Part shown: in pieces, positions 18,202-26,378 of the stretch
Layout of the letters: each line of letters opens with the position of its first letter
Numbering within the stretch: the first letter of the stretch is position 1
Source of the DNA: Tamlana sp038148895
Lineage (GTDB): Bacteria > Bacteroidota > Bacteroidia > Flavobacteriales > Flavobacteriaceae
Length of the DNA: 64,000 bases
NCBI GenBank assembly: GCA_038148895.1
Contig: JBBVGQ010000007.1
Direction: 5' to 3' (one strand)
The notes under the pieces: generated by a model
Told to the model about the DNA's origin: nothing
What the model saw: the letters and a program-made list of their open reading frames with translations, nothing else
The model's database searches: none
Made by a program: the position numbers and the translations under genes

Positions 18202-19296
18202 ATGATTGTACAAGACGTCATAAACCATTTGGAAGACCTAGCACCTCTGGCCTATGCCGAAGATTTTGATAATGTTGGGCTTTTAGTGGGAAATAAAAAT
18301 GCTGAAGTCACGGGTATTTTGGTCACTCTGGATGCGCTTGAAACTGTTGTGGATGAAGCCATTCAAAAACAATGCAACCTTATTGTGAGCTTCCATCCCA
18401 TAATTTTTAAAGGCTTAAATAAACTCACGGGAAAAAACTATGTGGAACGTGTTGTGATGAAAGCCATTAAGCATGACATCGCCATTTACAGCATGCACAC
18501 CGCATTAGACAACGCATTGCAGGGCGTCAACGATATGATATGCAATCAACTTGAACTTACCAGCAAACGTATTTTAATACCACAAAGTGAAACCATAAAA
18601 AAACTGACCACATACGTACCCAAAAATGAAGCCGAAAATCTGCGGAAAGCCCTATTTGAAACAGGTGCCGGAAGTATAGGTAATTATGACGATTGCAGCT
18701 TTAACGTTGAAGGTTATGGCACGTTTAATGGCAATGAAGCCTCTGACCCTACAAAAGGACAAAAAGGTTCTATTCACACTGAGGCCGAAACCAAAATTAC
18801 GGTAACGTTTGCCAAACATTTGGAATCTGAGGTCATTAAAGCCCTTTTTAAGGCACATTCTTATGAAGAAGTGGCCTACGAAATCACAACCCTTGAAAAC
18901 AAAAACCAAAATATTGGTATGGGTATGGTTGGCGAATTAGAAAAACCGATGGACGAAACCGATTTCCTCAACTATTTAAAAGATAAAATGAACACAGGGT
19001 TTATTCGGCATTCAGTATTGCTTGGTAAAAAAATAAAAAAAGTGGCCGTTTTGGGTGGCTCGGGTAGCTTCGCCATTCAGGCTGCAAAAGCCGCTGGTGC
19101 CGATGCTTTTGTAACGGCCGATTTAAAATATCACGACTTTTTTCAGGCCGAAAATTCTATTCTTTTAACCGATATTGGACATTATGAAAGTGAGCAGTTC
19201 ACAAAAAATCTTTTAGTGGCATATCTTACAAAAAAAATTACTAATTTTGCAATCATTTTATCAAAGACAAATACAAATCCCGTTAAGTATTTTTAA
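18202..19296 (+). CDS. Nif3-like dinuclear metal centre protein
   Basis: A 364-aa member of the NIF3/DUF34 family (YbgI, YqfO), which forms toroidal hexamers with a dinuclear metal site. The N-terminal half has AEDFDNVGLLVGN and the metal ligands in SFHPIIF and SMHTALDNA. The C-terminal half has DAFVTADLKYHDF and LLTDIGHYESEQF. A middle insertion (about residues 130-230) is the PII-like domain seen in longer bacterial members. Proposed roles include GTP cyclohydrolase I type 2-like activity, but the true function is unsettled. It is 3 bases upstream of the zinc-ribbon-family gene, a frequently conserved neighbour. Confidence 0.92.
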   Translation: MIVQDVINHLEDLAPLAYAEDFDNVGLLVGNKNAEVTGILVTLDALETVVDEAIQKQCNLIVSFHPIIFKGLNKLTGKNYVERVVMKAIKHDIAIYSMHTALDNALQGVNDMICNQLELTSKRILIPQSETIKKLTTYVPKNEAENLRKALFETGAGSIGNYDDCSFNVEGYGTFNGNEASDPTKGQKGSIHTEAETKITVTFAKHLESEVIKALFKAHSYEEVAYEITTLENKNQNIGMGMVGELEKPMDETDFLNYLKDKMNTGFIRHSVLLGKKIKKVAVLGGSGSFAIQAAKAAGADAFVTADLKYHDFFQAENSILLTDIGHYESEQFTKNLLVAYLTKKITNFAIILSKTNTNPVKYF

Positions 19297-19299
19297 AGT

Positions 19300-20082
19300 A
19301 TGGCTAAAAAGAAAGAAGCTACTGTGGAAGAGCGTTTAAGAGCGCTTTACGATTTACAACTCATTGATTCCCGTATAGATGAAATTAGAAATGTTCGTGG
19401 AGAACTACCGTTGGAAGTTCGCGATTTAGAAGATGAAGTTGCTGGATTAAACATAAGATTGGAAAAACTGGTTGCCGGTTTGGAAGTTATAGATCATGAT
19501 ATTGCAGGCAAGAAAAATTTAATTGAAGAATCTAAAGCTTTAATTAAAAAGTACAGCGAGCAACAAAAAAACGTTCGAAATAACAGGGAATACAACTCTT
19601 TGACCAAAGAAATTGAATTTCAGGATTTAGAAATTGAATTGGCTGAAAAGCACATAAAGGAATTTAAAGCCCAAATAGAGCAGAAAAAAGAAGTAATTGC
19701 TGAAACTAAAGAGCGTTTAAAAGAGCGCGAAACTCATTTGAAACACAAAAAAGGTGAGTTGGATGCTATTTTGGCAGAAACCGAAAAAGAAGAACAAGCC
19801 CTTTTGGAAAAATCTGAAGAGTACAAAGAGCAAATTGAAGACCGTTTAATTGCTGCATACACCAGAATTAGAACCAATGTAAAAAACGGTTTGGCTGTTG
19901 TACCTGTTGAAAGAGGTGCTTCTGGTGGATCTTTCTTTACCATTCCACCGCAAATACAAGTTGAAATTGCTTCACGCAAAAAAGTAATTACGGACGAACA
20001 CAGTGGCCGTATTTTAGTGGATCCTGTTTTAGCTGAAGAGGAAAAAGAAAAAATGGATAAACTGTTCGCTAAATTAAACTAA
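19300..20082 (+). CDS. Zinc-ribbon-family coiled-coil protein with the zinc site lost
   Basis: A 260-aa protein of the C4-type zinc ribbon (CT398-like) family. Residues 10-195 form a long antiparallel coiled coil rich in Lys and Glu, and the C-terminal segment aligns with the zinc ribbon (ERGASGGSFFTIPPQ ... DEHSGRILVDP). In typical members this segment has two CxxC pairs, but here the positions read ASGG and EHSG, and the whole protein contains no cysteine. It therefore cannot bind zinc in the usual way. It is co-transcribed with the Nif3-like gene, as in many bacteria. The role is unknown. Confidence 0.88.
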   Translation: MAKKKEATVEERLRALYDLQLIDSRIDEIRNVRGELPLEVRDLEDEVAGLNIRLEKLVAGLEVIDHDIAGKKNLIEESKALIKKYSEQQKNVRNNREYNSLTKEIEFQDLEIELAEKHIKEFKAQIEQKKEVIAETKERLKERETHLKHKKGELDAILAETEKEEQALLEKSEEYKEQIEDRLIAAYTRIRTNVKNGLAVVPVERGASGGSFFTIPPQIQVEIASRKKVITDEHSGRILVDPVLAEEEKEKMDKLFAKLN

Positions 20083-20104
20083 CCGTTTTTCTTTAAAACA
20101 TACC

Positions 20105-20138
20105 AAAAGCCTTCAAAATTAATTTTGAAGGCTTTTTT
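20105..20138 (+). terminator. Intrinsic terminator
   Basis: AAAAGCCTTCAAAATT pairs with AATTTTGAAGGCTTTT, followed by T residues. It closes the Nif3/zinc-ribbon operon. Confidence 0.87.
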
Positions 20139-20194
20139 AATTGATTCTAAAGCATTTGCCAGTGATTAAATATTTACTCAAATTGTATCTGCTT

Positions 20195-20251
20195 GTCAAC
20201 TTGAACGCAGTCGAAAGGTCAAAATAGCATCTCGACTCCGCTCGATGTGAC
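20195..20251. repeat. Imperfect palindromic intergenic repeat
   Basis: The left arm GTCAACTTGAACGCAGTCGA is an imperfect reverse complement of the right arm TCGACTCCGCTCGATGTGAC, with about 17 bases between them. It resembles the CGCAGTCGA-type repeats scattered in flavobacterial genomes and the segment inside valS at 1771-1797. It lies between the terminator and msrA; I see no gene in this gap. Confidence 0.65.
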
Positions 20252-20345
20252 AACTTTTATTATTACTGGCATTATTACATTATGTAACTTTTTATTTAAG
20301 GTTTACGTATTTTTTTCGTCTATTTAGAATAAGAAACCTAAACCT

Positions 20346-21005
20346 ATGAAAAATTTTATCACCCTTTTATTTGTAGCCTTATTATTCAGCTGCCAAAATT
20401 CGGCACAAAACAAGAAAAAACAAGAGGCCATAACCAATGCCCAACCCGTTGAAATACCTATGGAAAATGGTTTGGCCAAAGCTTATTTTGCCAGTGGCTG
20501 TTTTTGGTGTGTTGAGGCCATTTACGAAAGCGTAAAAGGGGTTAAGGAATCTATTTCTGGATATTCTGGCGGGCATACCCAAAACCCAACCTATGCGGCC
20601 AGCAACACGGGAAGAACAGGCCACGCCGAGGCTGTTGAAATAATCTATGACCCCAAAATAGTAAGTTTTGAAACCTTGGTTGATGTGTATTTTGCATCAC
20701 AAAATGTGACTCAGGTTAACGGGCAGGGCAATGACCGAGGACCACAATACCGCTCCATAATTTTTTACCAAAACGAGGCACAAAAAGAAATCATTTTAAA
20801 AAAGAAAGCCGACTTGGCAAAAAAACTTAATGTAACCATTGCTGCCGAGGTTTACCCGTTCCAGAAATTTTGGGTAGCCGAAGATTACCACCAAGATTAC
20901 GAAAAACTTCACCCCAACAACCCTTATATACAAAATGTATCTATACCTAGGTTAAACCGATTTAAGGCAAAATTTCCAAAAGAGTTGTTGAAAGAAGAGC
21001 ATTAA
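20346..21005 (+). CDS. msrA: Peptide methionine sulfoxide reductase A, lipoprotein
   Basis: A 219-aa enzyme that reduces methionine-S-sulfoxide in damaged proteins. The catalytic motif ASGCFWCVEAIYESVKGV contains the nucleophile Cys in GCFWC, and the family segments YDPKIVSFETLVDVYF and YRSIIF follow. A type II signal peptide (FVALLFSCQN) predicts lipidation and export, so it would repair envelope proteins rather than cytosolic ones. No MsrB domain is fused. It is monocistronic and converges with the methyltransferase gene. Confidence 0.94.
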   Translation: MKNFITLLFVALLFSCQNSAQNKKKQEAITNAQPVEIPMENGLAKAYFASGCFWCVEAIYESVKGVKESISGYSGGHTQNPTYAASNTGRTGHAEAVEIIYDPKIVSFETLVDVYFASQNVTQVNGQGNDRGPQYRSIIFYQNEAQKEIILKKKADLAKKLNVTIAAEVYPFQKFWVAEDYHQDYEKLHPNNPYIQNVSIPRLNRFKAKFPKELLKEEH

Positions 21006-21024
21006 AATAGCTATAGGCAAAATT

Positions 21025-21822
21025 TTATTTCGTCGCCCTCAAAGTAAAAATCAAAGGGTATAATTTATCCTTTGTTACAAACATACCAGAATCAGTTTCA
21101 ATTAAATTGGGCAAGACATCGTAAGGGCTTTCATCATATTCCTTTAAATAATCTATATGCAGTCCAGCTTCTGTTAATGCCGTAACCACTTCACCCAAGC
21201 CATGGTTCCAACCGTATTCTTTGCTTGTTATTTTAGCATTTTTATTGGCATAAGTGCCTTCGTATTCTTCGTAAATCACTTCCTTTTGCATATACCTGTA
21301 AGTCATTTTGGGTTGATCATCCAAATAATCAAACATCCAAACAATGGGGTGAAATTCTGCCATAAAAAATGTGCCGCCCTTTTTTAGGCGTTCGGCAATC
21401 ATATGTCCCCAAGGTTTTAAATCGGGCAACCAACCTATTACGCCGTAACTTGTAAACACAACATCAAAAGTTCCCTGTACATATTTGGAGGTTTCCAAAA
21501 CATTGCAGCACACAAAATTGGCGTTCAAACCCAATTCTGCATTTAACTGTTTGGCAAATTTTATGCCTTCATCACTAATATCCACACCCGTGCAATGCGC
21601 TCCCATCCTGCTCCAACTCAGGGTATCTTGCCCAAAATGGCATTGTAAATGCAGCAAGCTTTTTCCTGCCACATCGTCCAAAACTTCCAATTCATAGGGC
21701 TTTAAAGATGTTTTTCCTTTTTTAAAAGCGTCCAAATGGTACATCTCACTTTGGGCATGCACTTTTACTTTTTTGTTCCAAGTGGCTTTATTGGTTTCAA
21801 AATATTTGTTGTTGGTTGTCAT
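21025..21822 (-). CDS. Class I SAM-dependent methyltransferase
   Basis: A 265-aa soluble methyltransferase with motif I in LLHLQCHFGQDTLSWSRMGA, the acidic SAM-binding residue in CTGVDISDEGI, and FDVVFTSYGVIGWLPDL as motif IV/post-I. The substrate cannot be inferred; flavobacterial members of this group are annotated only generically. It is monocistronic and convergent with msrA, and I see no pathway neighbour that helps. Confidence 0.82.
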   Translation of the reverse strand: MTTNNKYFETNKATWNKKVKVHAQSEMYHLDAFKKGKTSLKPYELEVLDDVAGKSLLHLQCHFGQDTLSWSRMGAHCTGVDISDEGIKFAKQLNAELGLNANFVCCNVLETSKYVQGTFDVVFTSYGVIGWLPDLKPWGHMIAERLKKGGTFFMAEFHPIVWMFDYLDDQPKMTYRYMQKEVIYEEYEGTYANKNAKITSKEYGWNHGLGEVVTALTEAGLHIDYLKEYDESPYDVLPNLIETDSGMFVTKDKLYPLIFTLRATK

Positions 21823-21943
21823 CGTGTTAAACTATCTTTACTAAAATTCTAAGTTATGAAATGCCCATTAATAAATTGCAAACCTACCGATTTAATAATA
21901 TGAGCATTGCATCTGACCTTATAAAAACAACAAATATTAACAG

Positions 21944-22591
21944 ATGAAAAATGTCATTTACATAGGTTTTACTATACTACTTTTCATAGGATGCAAGCAA
22001 AAAACGGAACAACAAACAGAAGAAAAAGAGCTTTCTGTAGCCGAAAAAATTGCCAATGCCCATGGCTTTGAGTACTGGAAAAATGTTTCAAAAATCACTT
22101 TTAACTTTAATGCAAAACGACATTGGACATGGAGCCCAAAAACAAACGATGTTACCCTAACAACAGCAACCGACACCATCAGCTACAATAGAAAAAGTGT
22201 GGATAGCCTATCGATTAATGCCGATAGAGCCTTTGTTAACGACAAGTTTTGGCTGTTGATTCCGTTTCAATTGGTTTGGGATAAAAGCGCATCCATTTCC
22301 GAACCCATAAAAAAAACTATACCCATTGGTAAAACTGAACTGAATAAAATCACCCTAAGTTACCCCAACGAAGGTGGCTACACGCCAGGTGATGCCTACG
22401 ATATTTATTTTGATGACGATTACCTCATTAGAGAATGGATTTTTAGAAGAGGCAACCAAAAAGAACCTACACTAGCGAACACTTTTGAAAACTACCAAGA
22501 TTTTAATGGTATTAAAATTGCACTGGACCATAAGAATCCAGAGAATAACTGGAGTTTAGGTTTTACCGACGTGCATGTGGTTTTGGAATAA
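21944..22591 (+). CDS. Conserved lipoprotein, function unknown
   Basis: A 215-aa predicted lipoprotein: the N-terminus MKNVIYIGFTILLFIGCKQK has a lipobox ending at Cys17, followed by a short acidic linker. The body is rich in aromatic residues (YWKNVSKITFNFNAKRHWTW, FWLLIPFQLVWD) and beta-strand-like. The layout recalls outer-membrane lipoprotein carrier-like or LolA/LppX-type beta folds, but I cannot assign it. It lies alone, divergent from the methyltransferase gene. Confidence 0.7.
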   Translation: MKNVIYIGFTILLFIGCKQKTEQQTEEKELSVAEKIANAHGFEYWKNVSKITFNFNAKRHWTWSPKTNDVTLTTATDTISYNRKSVDSLSINADRAFVNDKFWLLIPFQLVWDKSASISEPIKKTIPIGKTELNKITLSYPNEGGYTPGDAYDIYFDDDYLIREWIFRRGNQKEPTLANTFENYQDFNGIKIALDHKNPENNWSLGFTDVHVVLE

Positions 22592-22676
22592 GTTATCAAC
22601 AAAAACATCTAAGAATCAGTAACATGCGTATATAAAATCAAAGAAGAAATATTCCGCATTTGCGCCCATATATATC

Positions 22677-22709
22677 AAAGCGCTTGAACCATTGGTTTAA
22701 GCGCTTTTT
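22677..22709. terminator. Bidirectional intrinsic terminator
   Basis: AAAGCGCTTGAACC pairs with GGTTTAAGCGCTTT (one G-U pair), followed by T residues. It lies between the converging lipoprotein and CDGSH genes. Confidence 0.85.
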
Positions 22710-22730
22710 CATTGATTTATACTTGCTTAT

Positions 22731-23150
22731 TTAGTCTTTAAATTCAACCTTTCTGTGTGTACCATCACAATAAGGTTTATTGTTTGAAGCACCGCACCTG
22801 CAAAAGGCTGTGGTTTTATCCTTTACCTCGGTAGAACCGTCCGAACCAATAACCTTAATAATGCCGTGCACCAACAATGGCCCATTTTTTAAAAGCTCTA
22901 CTTTGGCTTCAATGGCGGCTGTTTTATCATTGGCACGTCCGTTTATATAGTAACTTAACGCACCGGATGGACATTGGGTTACTTGGTTAATAATATCCTC
23001 CGTGGTGCCCTCATTTATGCTCACCCACGGGCGCATCTGAGGCCTAAATACCTTAGGCAACCCTTTGACGCAAATTCCTGAATGAATGCATTTTTTGGCC
23101 TCCCAAACCACCGTTACTTCCCCGTTTGAGTATTCTTTCGTTTTTTCCAT
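22731..23150 (-). CDS. 4Fe-4S mono-cluster and CDGSH iron-sulfur protein
   Basis: A 139-aa protein with two parts. The N-terminal divergent Fer4_19-type domain has KKCIHSGICVKGLP and TQCPSGALSYY. The C-terminal CDGSH-type 2Fe-2S domain has CRCGASNNKPYCDGTH, with the three Cys and one His of the mitoNEET ligand set. It probably carries electrons or senses redox state in the cytoplasm; partner and pathway are unknown. It lies divergent from the kynurenine operon, whose FAD mono-oxygenase and iron dioxygenase are redox enzymes, but a link is only a guess. Confidence 0.85.
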   Translation of the reverse strand: MEKTKEYSNGEVTVVWEAKKCIHSGICVKGLPKVFRPQMRPWVSINEGTTEDIINQVTQCPSGALSYYINGRANDKTAAIEAKVELLKNGPLLVHGIIKVIGSDGSTEVKDKTTAFCRCGASNNKPYCDGTHRKVEFKD

Positions 23151-23240
23151 AGCCTTGATGTTGAAGTTTTACTAAATATACAAAAAAACACCATCTTTAT
23201 TCTGTTGCTTTTCCCGCTTCGTTTGTAACTTTAGAATGCT

Positions 23241-23248
23241 TATTTTTG
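23241..23248 (+). promoter_or_regulatory. -7 box of the kynurenine operon
   Basis: TATTTTTG matches TAnnTTTG and is the only clear promoter box ahead of the eight-gene run at 23.2-31.1 kb. It overlaps the TTG at 23246 that opens the longest kynU frame. Confidence 0.6.
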
Positions 23249-24541
23249 TTAGAAACCGAAAAACTTTTCACATTGCTCGACTATAAATTGGGGCTTGAAT
23301 TTGCCAAAGAACAAGACCAAATGGATGAATTGGCGCCCTATAGAAATCAATTTTATATCCCAAAAGACAAGTCTGGAAACGATTTGATTTACATGACCGG
23401 GAATTCTTTGGGGCTTCAGCCGAAAACCACAAAAGCCTACGTAAACCAAGAGCTTGAAGATTGGGCAAATTTAGGTGTTGAAGGGCACACCGAAGGCGAA
23501 ACACCTTGGCTTCCCTATCACGAGTTTTTAACCGATAGCATGGGAGAAGTTGTGGGTGCAAAACCTATTGAAGTTGTGGTGATGAATACCCTTACGGCGA
23601 ACCTTCATTTTTTAATGGTGTCGTTTTACCAACCCACCAATACCCGTTATAAAATTTTGATTGAAAGCGATGCGTTTCCGTCTGATAAATATGCCGTGGA
23701 ATCGCAGTTAAGACACCATGGGTTTGATGATAAGGAAGGGTTAATTCTTTGGAAACCTAGAAAAGGCGAGGAACTTTTGAAATATAAAGATTTAGAAGAA
23801 ATTTTAAAAAAACATGGTGATAAAATTGCCTTGATTATGATTGGTGGCGTTAATTATTACACGGGGCAGTTTTTCGACTTAAAACGTATTACCCAGCTTG
23901 GGCACCGATACGGTTGTAAAGTTGGTTTTGATTGTGCCCACGGCGCTGGAAATGTTGCCTTAAATCTGCACGATTCCGGAGCCGATTTTGCTGCTTGGTG
24001 TACCTATAAATATTTAAATTCTGGCCCTGGAAGTTTGGCTGGGTGTTTTGTTCACGAACGGCATGCCTACAACAAAAACCTTAACCGTTTTGCGGGTTGG
24101 TGGAGCCACAACAAGCAAACACGTTTTAACATGCGCGGTAAATATGACCAATTGGCGGGTGCTGAGGGTTGGCAGTTAAGCAATCCCCCAATTTTATCGA
24201 TGGTGGCGATAAAAGCATCCCTGGACATGTTCCATGAAGCGGGTATGGAAAAGCTCATTGCCAAGTCAAAAAAGCTAACGGGCTATTTTGAGTTTTTGTT
24301 GAAAAAATTGGGCGAAGACACTATAAGGATTATTACACCGAGCAATCCTGAAGAACGTGGTTGCCAGCTATCCATTCAAGTAAAAAATGCAGATAAAACC
24401 TTACATGAAAAATTAACCCAAAGCGGTGTAATAAGTGATTGGCGAGAACCTGATGTGATAAGATGTGCACCTGTACCTCTCTATAATTCATTTGAAGATG
24501 TTTATAGGCTGGTCGAAAAACTGAAAAGCATTTTAAATTAG
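23246..24541 (+). CDS. kynU: Kynureninase
   Basis: A PLP-dependent hydrolase that cleaves kynurenine or 3-hydroxykynurenine to (hydroxy)anthranilate and alanine. Landmarks are MTGNSLGLQPK near the N-terminus, the GHTEGETPWLPYH segment and the PLP lysine in AAWCTYKYLNSGPGS. The 431-aa frame starts at TTG 23246, but that codon lies inside the promoter box; TTG at 23273 or 23288 is a more likely start, since the conserved family sequence begins around LGLEFAKEQD. It is the first gene of the operon, with kmo 33 bases downstream. Confidence 0.95.
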   Translation: MLETEKLFTLLDYKLGLEFAKEQDQMDELAPYRNQFYIPKDKSGNDLIYMTGNSLGLQPKTTKAYVNQELEDWANLGVEGHTEGETPWLPYHEFLTDSMGEVVGAKPIEVVVMNTLTANLHFLMVSFYQPTNTRYKILIESDAFPSDKYAVESQLRHHGFDDKEGLILWKPRKGEELLKYKDLEEILKKHGDKIALIMIGGVNYYTGQFFDLKRITQLGHRYGCKVGFDCAHGAGNVALNLHDSGADFAAWCTYKYLNSGPGSLAGCFVHERHAYNKNLNRFAGWWSHNKQTRFNMRGKYDQLAGAEGWQLSNPPILSMVAIKASLDMFHEAGMEKLIAKSKKLTGYFEFLLKKLGEDTIRIITPSNPEERGCQLSIQVKNADKTLHEKLTQSGVISDWREPDVIRCAPVPLYNSFEDVYRLVEKLKSILN

Positions 24542-24574
24542 ATAATGATTCCTGTCTTTGCAAAAATTACAAAC

Positions 24575-25975
24575 ATGACAGACAAACAACAAAATATACT
24601 CATCATAGGCGCAGGACTCTGTGGAAGTCTTTTAGCATTGCGATTGGGCCAAAGAGGCTACAATGTTTCGGTTTACGAGAAGCGTCCAGATTTGCGTAAA
24701 GTAAACATCAGTGCAGGGCGCTCTATAAATTTGGCATTTTCAGACCGTGGCAATAAAGCCATTAAGCTGGTTGGACTGGAAGAACAGGTTAAGTCGCTCT
24801 GTATTCCCATGAATGGGCGCATGATTCATGATGTACATGGGAATACCTTTCAATCCAATTACAGCGGACGGGAGTACGAATTCATTAATTCGGTGTCACG
24901 TGGTGATTTAAATGCATTACTTTTAACCGAAGCCGAAATGCACAAAAACGTCAATATTTACTTCAACAGAAAATGTAAATCGGTAGATTTTGAAAAAACA
25001 ACAGCTTTATTTGAAGATTATGAAACGAAAAAACAATTTGTTGAGGACGCCGATGTCATAATCGCCACCGATGGTGCAGGTTCTGCCATGCGCAAAAGTT
25101 ATTATTTGGGCAAAAAGTTTTTGTTCAGCTTTTCGCAAGATTATTTAACACATGGTTATAAGGAATTGAGCATTTTACCTGATGAAAAAAATGGCTATAG
25201 AACTTATAAAAACGCCTTGCACATTTGGCCACGAAAAGATTTTATGCTCATAGCCTTGCCCAATTTAGATGGCAGTTTTACCGTCACCTTATTCCTAAGT
25301 TATGAAGATGGCGAATACAATTTCAATAATTTAACTACCGAAAAAAGTGTTTTGGAATTTTTCAAAAAAGAATTTCCCGATGCTCTAGTAATCATGCCAA
25401 ATCTTTTGGATGACTTTTTCAAAAATCCCACTTCCCCTTTGGGCACCATAAAATGCTCGCCATGGCATTATAAAGGCAATACGCTTTTAATGGGTGATGC
25501 CGCCCATGCCATCGTTCCTTTTTATGGTCAAGGCATGAACGCTTCCTTTGAGGACGTGGTTGAATTTGACAAAGTTTTAGCCCAAAATTTAAAAACTTGG
25601 GAGCAGGTTTTTAAAACCTATGAAAGCAATCGTAAAAAAAATACCGATGCCATAGCCGATTTGGCTATTGATAATTTTCATGAAATGAAAGACCATGTCG
25701 CCCACCCTATTTTCCAAAAAAAGCGTAAATTAGAAATGGCTTTAGAAAAGGAATTTCCCGATAGGTATTCGTCAAAATATTCGTTAGTAACCTTCAACGA
25801 AAATATAGGTTACAGAGAAGCCATGCTTCGTGGAAGAGCCCAAGACAAGGCCATTTTAAATCTTTTAACCAATGATGAAATAAGCCTTGAAGATGATTTA
25901 AAATCAACACTGGAAAAAGTAATGAAAGAAACCGAAGCCATTCTAGAAGATGATAGAATAGCGGGATTAAAATAA
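24575..25975 (+). CDS. kmo: Kynurenine 3-monooxygenase
   Basis: An FAD-dependent aromatic hydroxylase that makes 3-hydroxykynurenine from kynurenine with NADPH and O2. The Rossmann motif IIGAGLCGSLLALRLGQRG is at the N-terminus, ATDGAGSAMR is the DG motif, and GDAAHAIVPFYGQGMNASFED is the second FAD motif. I chose ATG at 24575 (466 aa, MTDKQQN) over ATG at 24545 because the extra 10 residues are outside the family and overlap a TGTCTTTG promoter-like string. The RidA gene follows after 4 bases. Confidence 0.95.
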   Translation: MTDKQQNILIIGAGLCGSLLALRLGQRGYNVSVYEKRPDLRKVNISAGRSINLAFSDRGNKAIKLVGLEEQVKSLCIPMNGRMIHDVHGNTFQSNYSGREYEFINSVSRGDLNALLLTEAEMHKNVNIYFNRKCKSVDFEKTTALFEDYETKKQFVEDADVIIATDGAGSAMRKSYYLGKKFLFSFSQDYLTHGYKELSILPDEKNGYRTYKNALHIWPRKDFMLIALPNLDGSFTVTLFLSYEDGEYNFNNLTTEKSVLEFFKKEFPDALVIMPNLLDDFFKNPTSPLGTIKCSPWHYKGNTLLMGDAAHAIVPFYGQGMNASFEDVVEFDKVLAQNLKTWEQVFKTYESNRKKNTDAIADLAIDNFHEMKDHVAHPIFQKKRKLEMALEKEFPDRYSSKYSLVTFNENIGYREAMLRGRAQDKAILNLLTNDEISLEDDLKSTLEKVMKETEAILEDDRIAGLK

Positions 25976-25979
25976 CCTT

Positions 25980-26378
25980 ATGAGCAATATAGTAAAACCA
26001 CGAGGCGCTTACCCACCTGTAAAAGTAGTGGGCGATTTTATTTTTGTATCTGGCACTAGTTCCAGACAACCAGACAATTCAATTGCTGGGGTAAAAATGA
26101 TTGACGACATGGGCACAAAACATCTGGACATTGAAGTGCAAACCCGTGAAGTTTTGGAAAACATCAATGAAAACTTGCGAACCGTAGGAGCCAGTTTAAA
26201 AGATGCCGTAGATGTCACAACATTTTTGGTAAACATGAACGATTTTGCCGGTTACAATAAAGCTTATGCAGAGTTTTTTGATGCCGAAACAGGGCCAACA
26301 CGTACAACAGTGGCTGTACATCAATTACCTCATCCTGATTTATTGGTCGAGATTAAGTTGGTTGCCCATAAGAAATGA
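25980..26378 (+). CDS. RidA-family 2-aminomuconate deaminase
   Basis: A 132-aa protein of the RidA/YjgF/UK114 family. The conserved Arg is in TGPTRTTVAVHQLP, with the Glu in LLVEIKLVAHKK. In bacterial 2-aminomuconate pathways a RidA-like deaminase (AmnD/NbaF) hydrolyses 2-aminomuconate to 4-oxalocrotonate, and its position between kmo and the semialdehyde dehydrogenase fits that role better than general enamine clearance. Its last codons overlap the next start by four bases (ATGA). Confidence 0.85.
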   Translation: MSNIVKPRGAYPPVKVVGDFIFVSGTSSRQPDNSIAGVKMIDDMGTKHLDIEVQTREVLENINENLRTVGASLKDAVDVTTFLVNMNDFAGYNKAYAEFFDAETGPTRTTVAVHQLPHPDLLVEIKLVAHKK

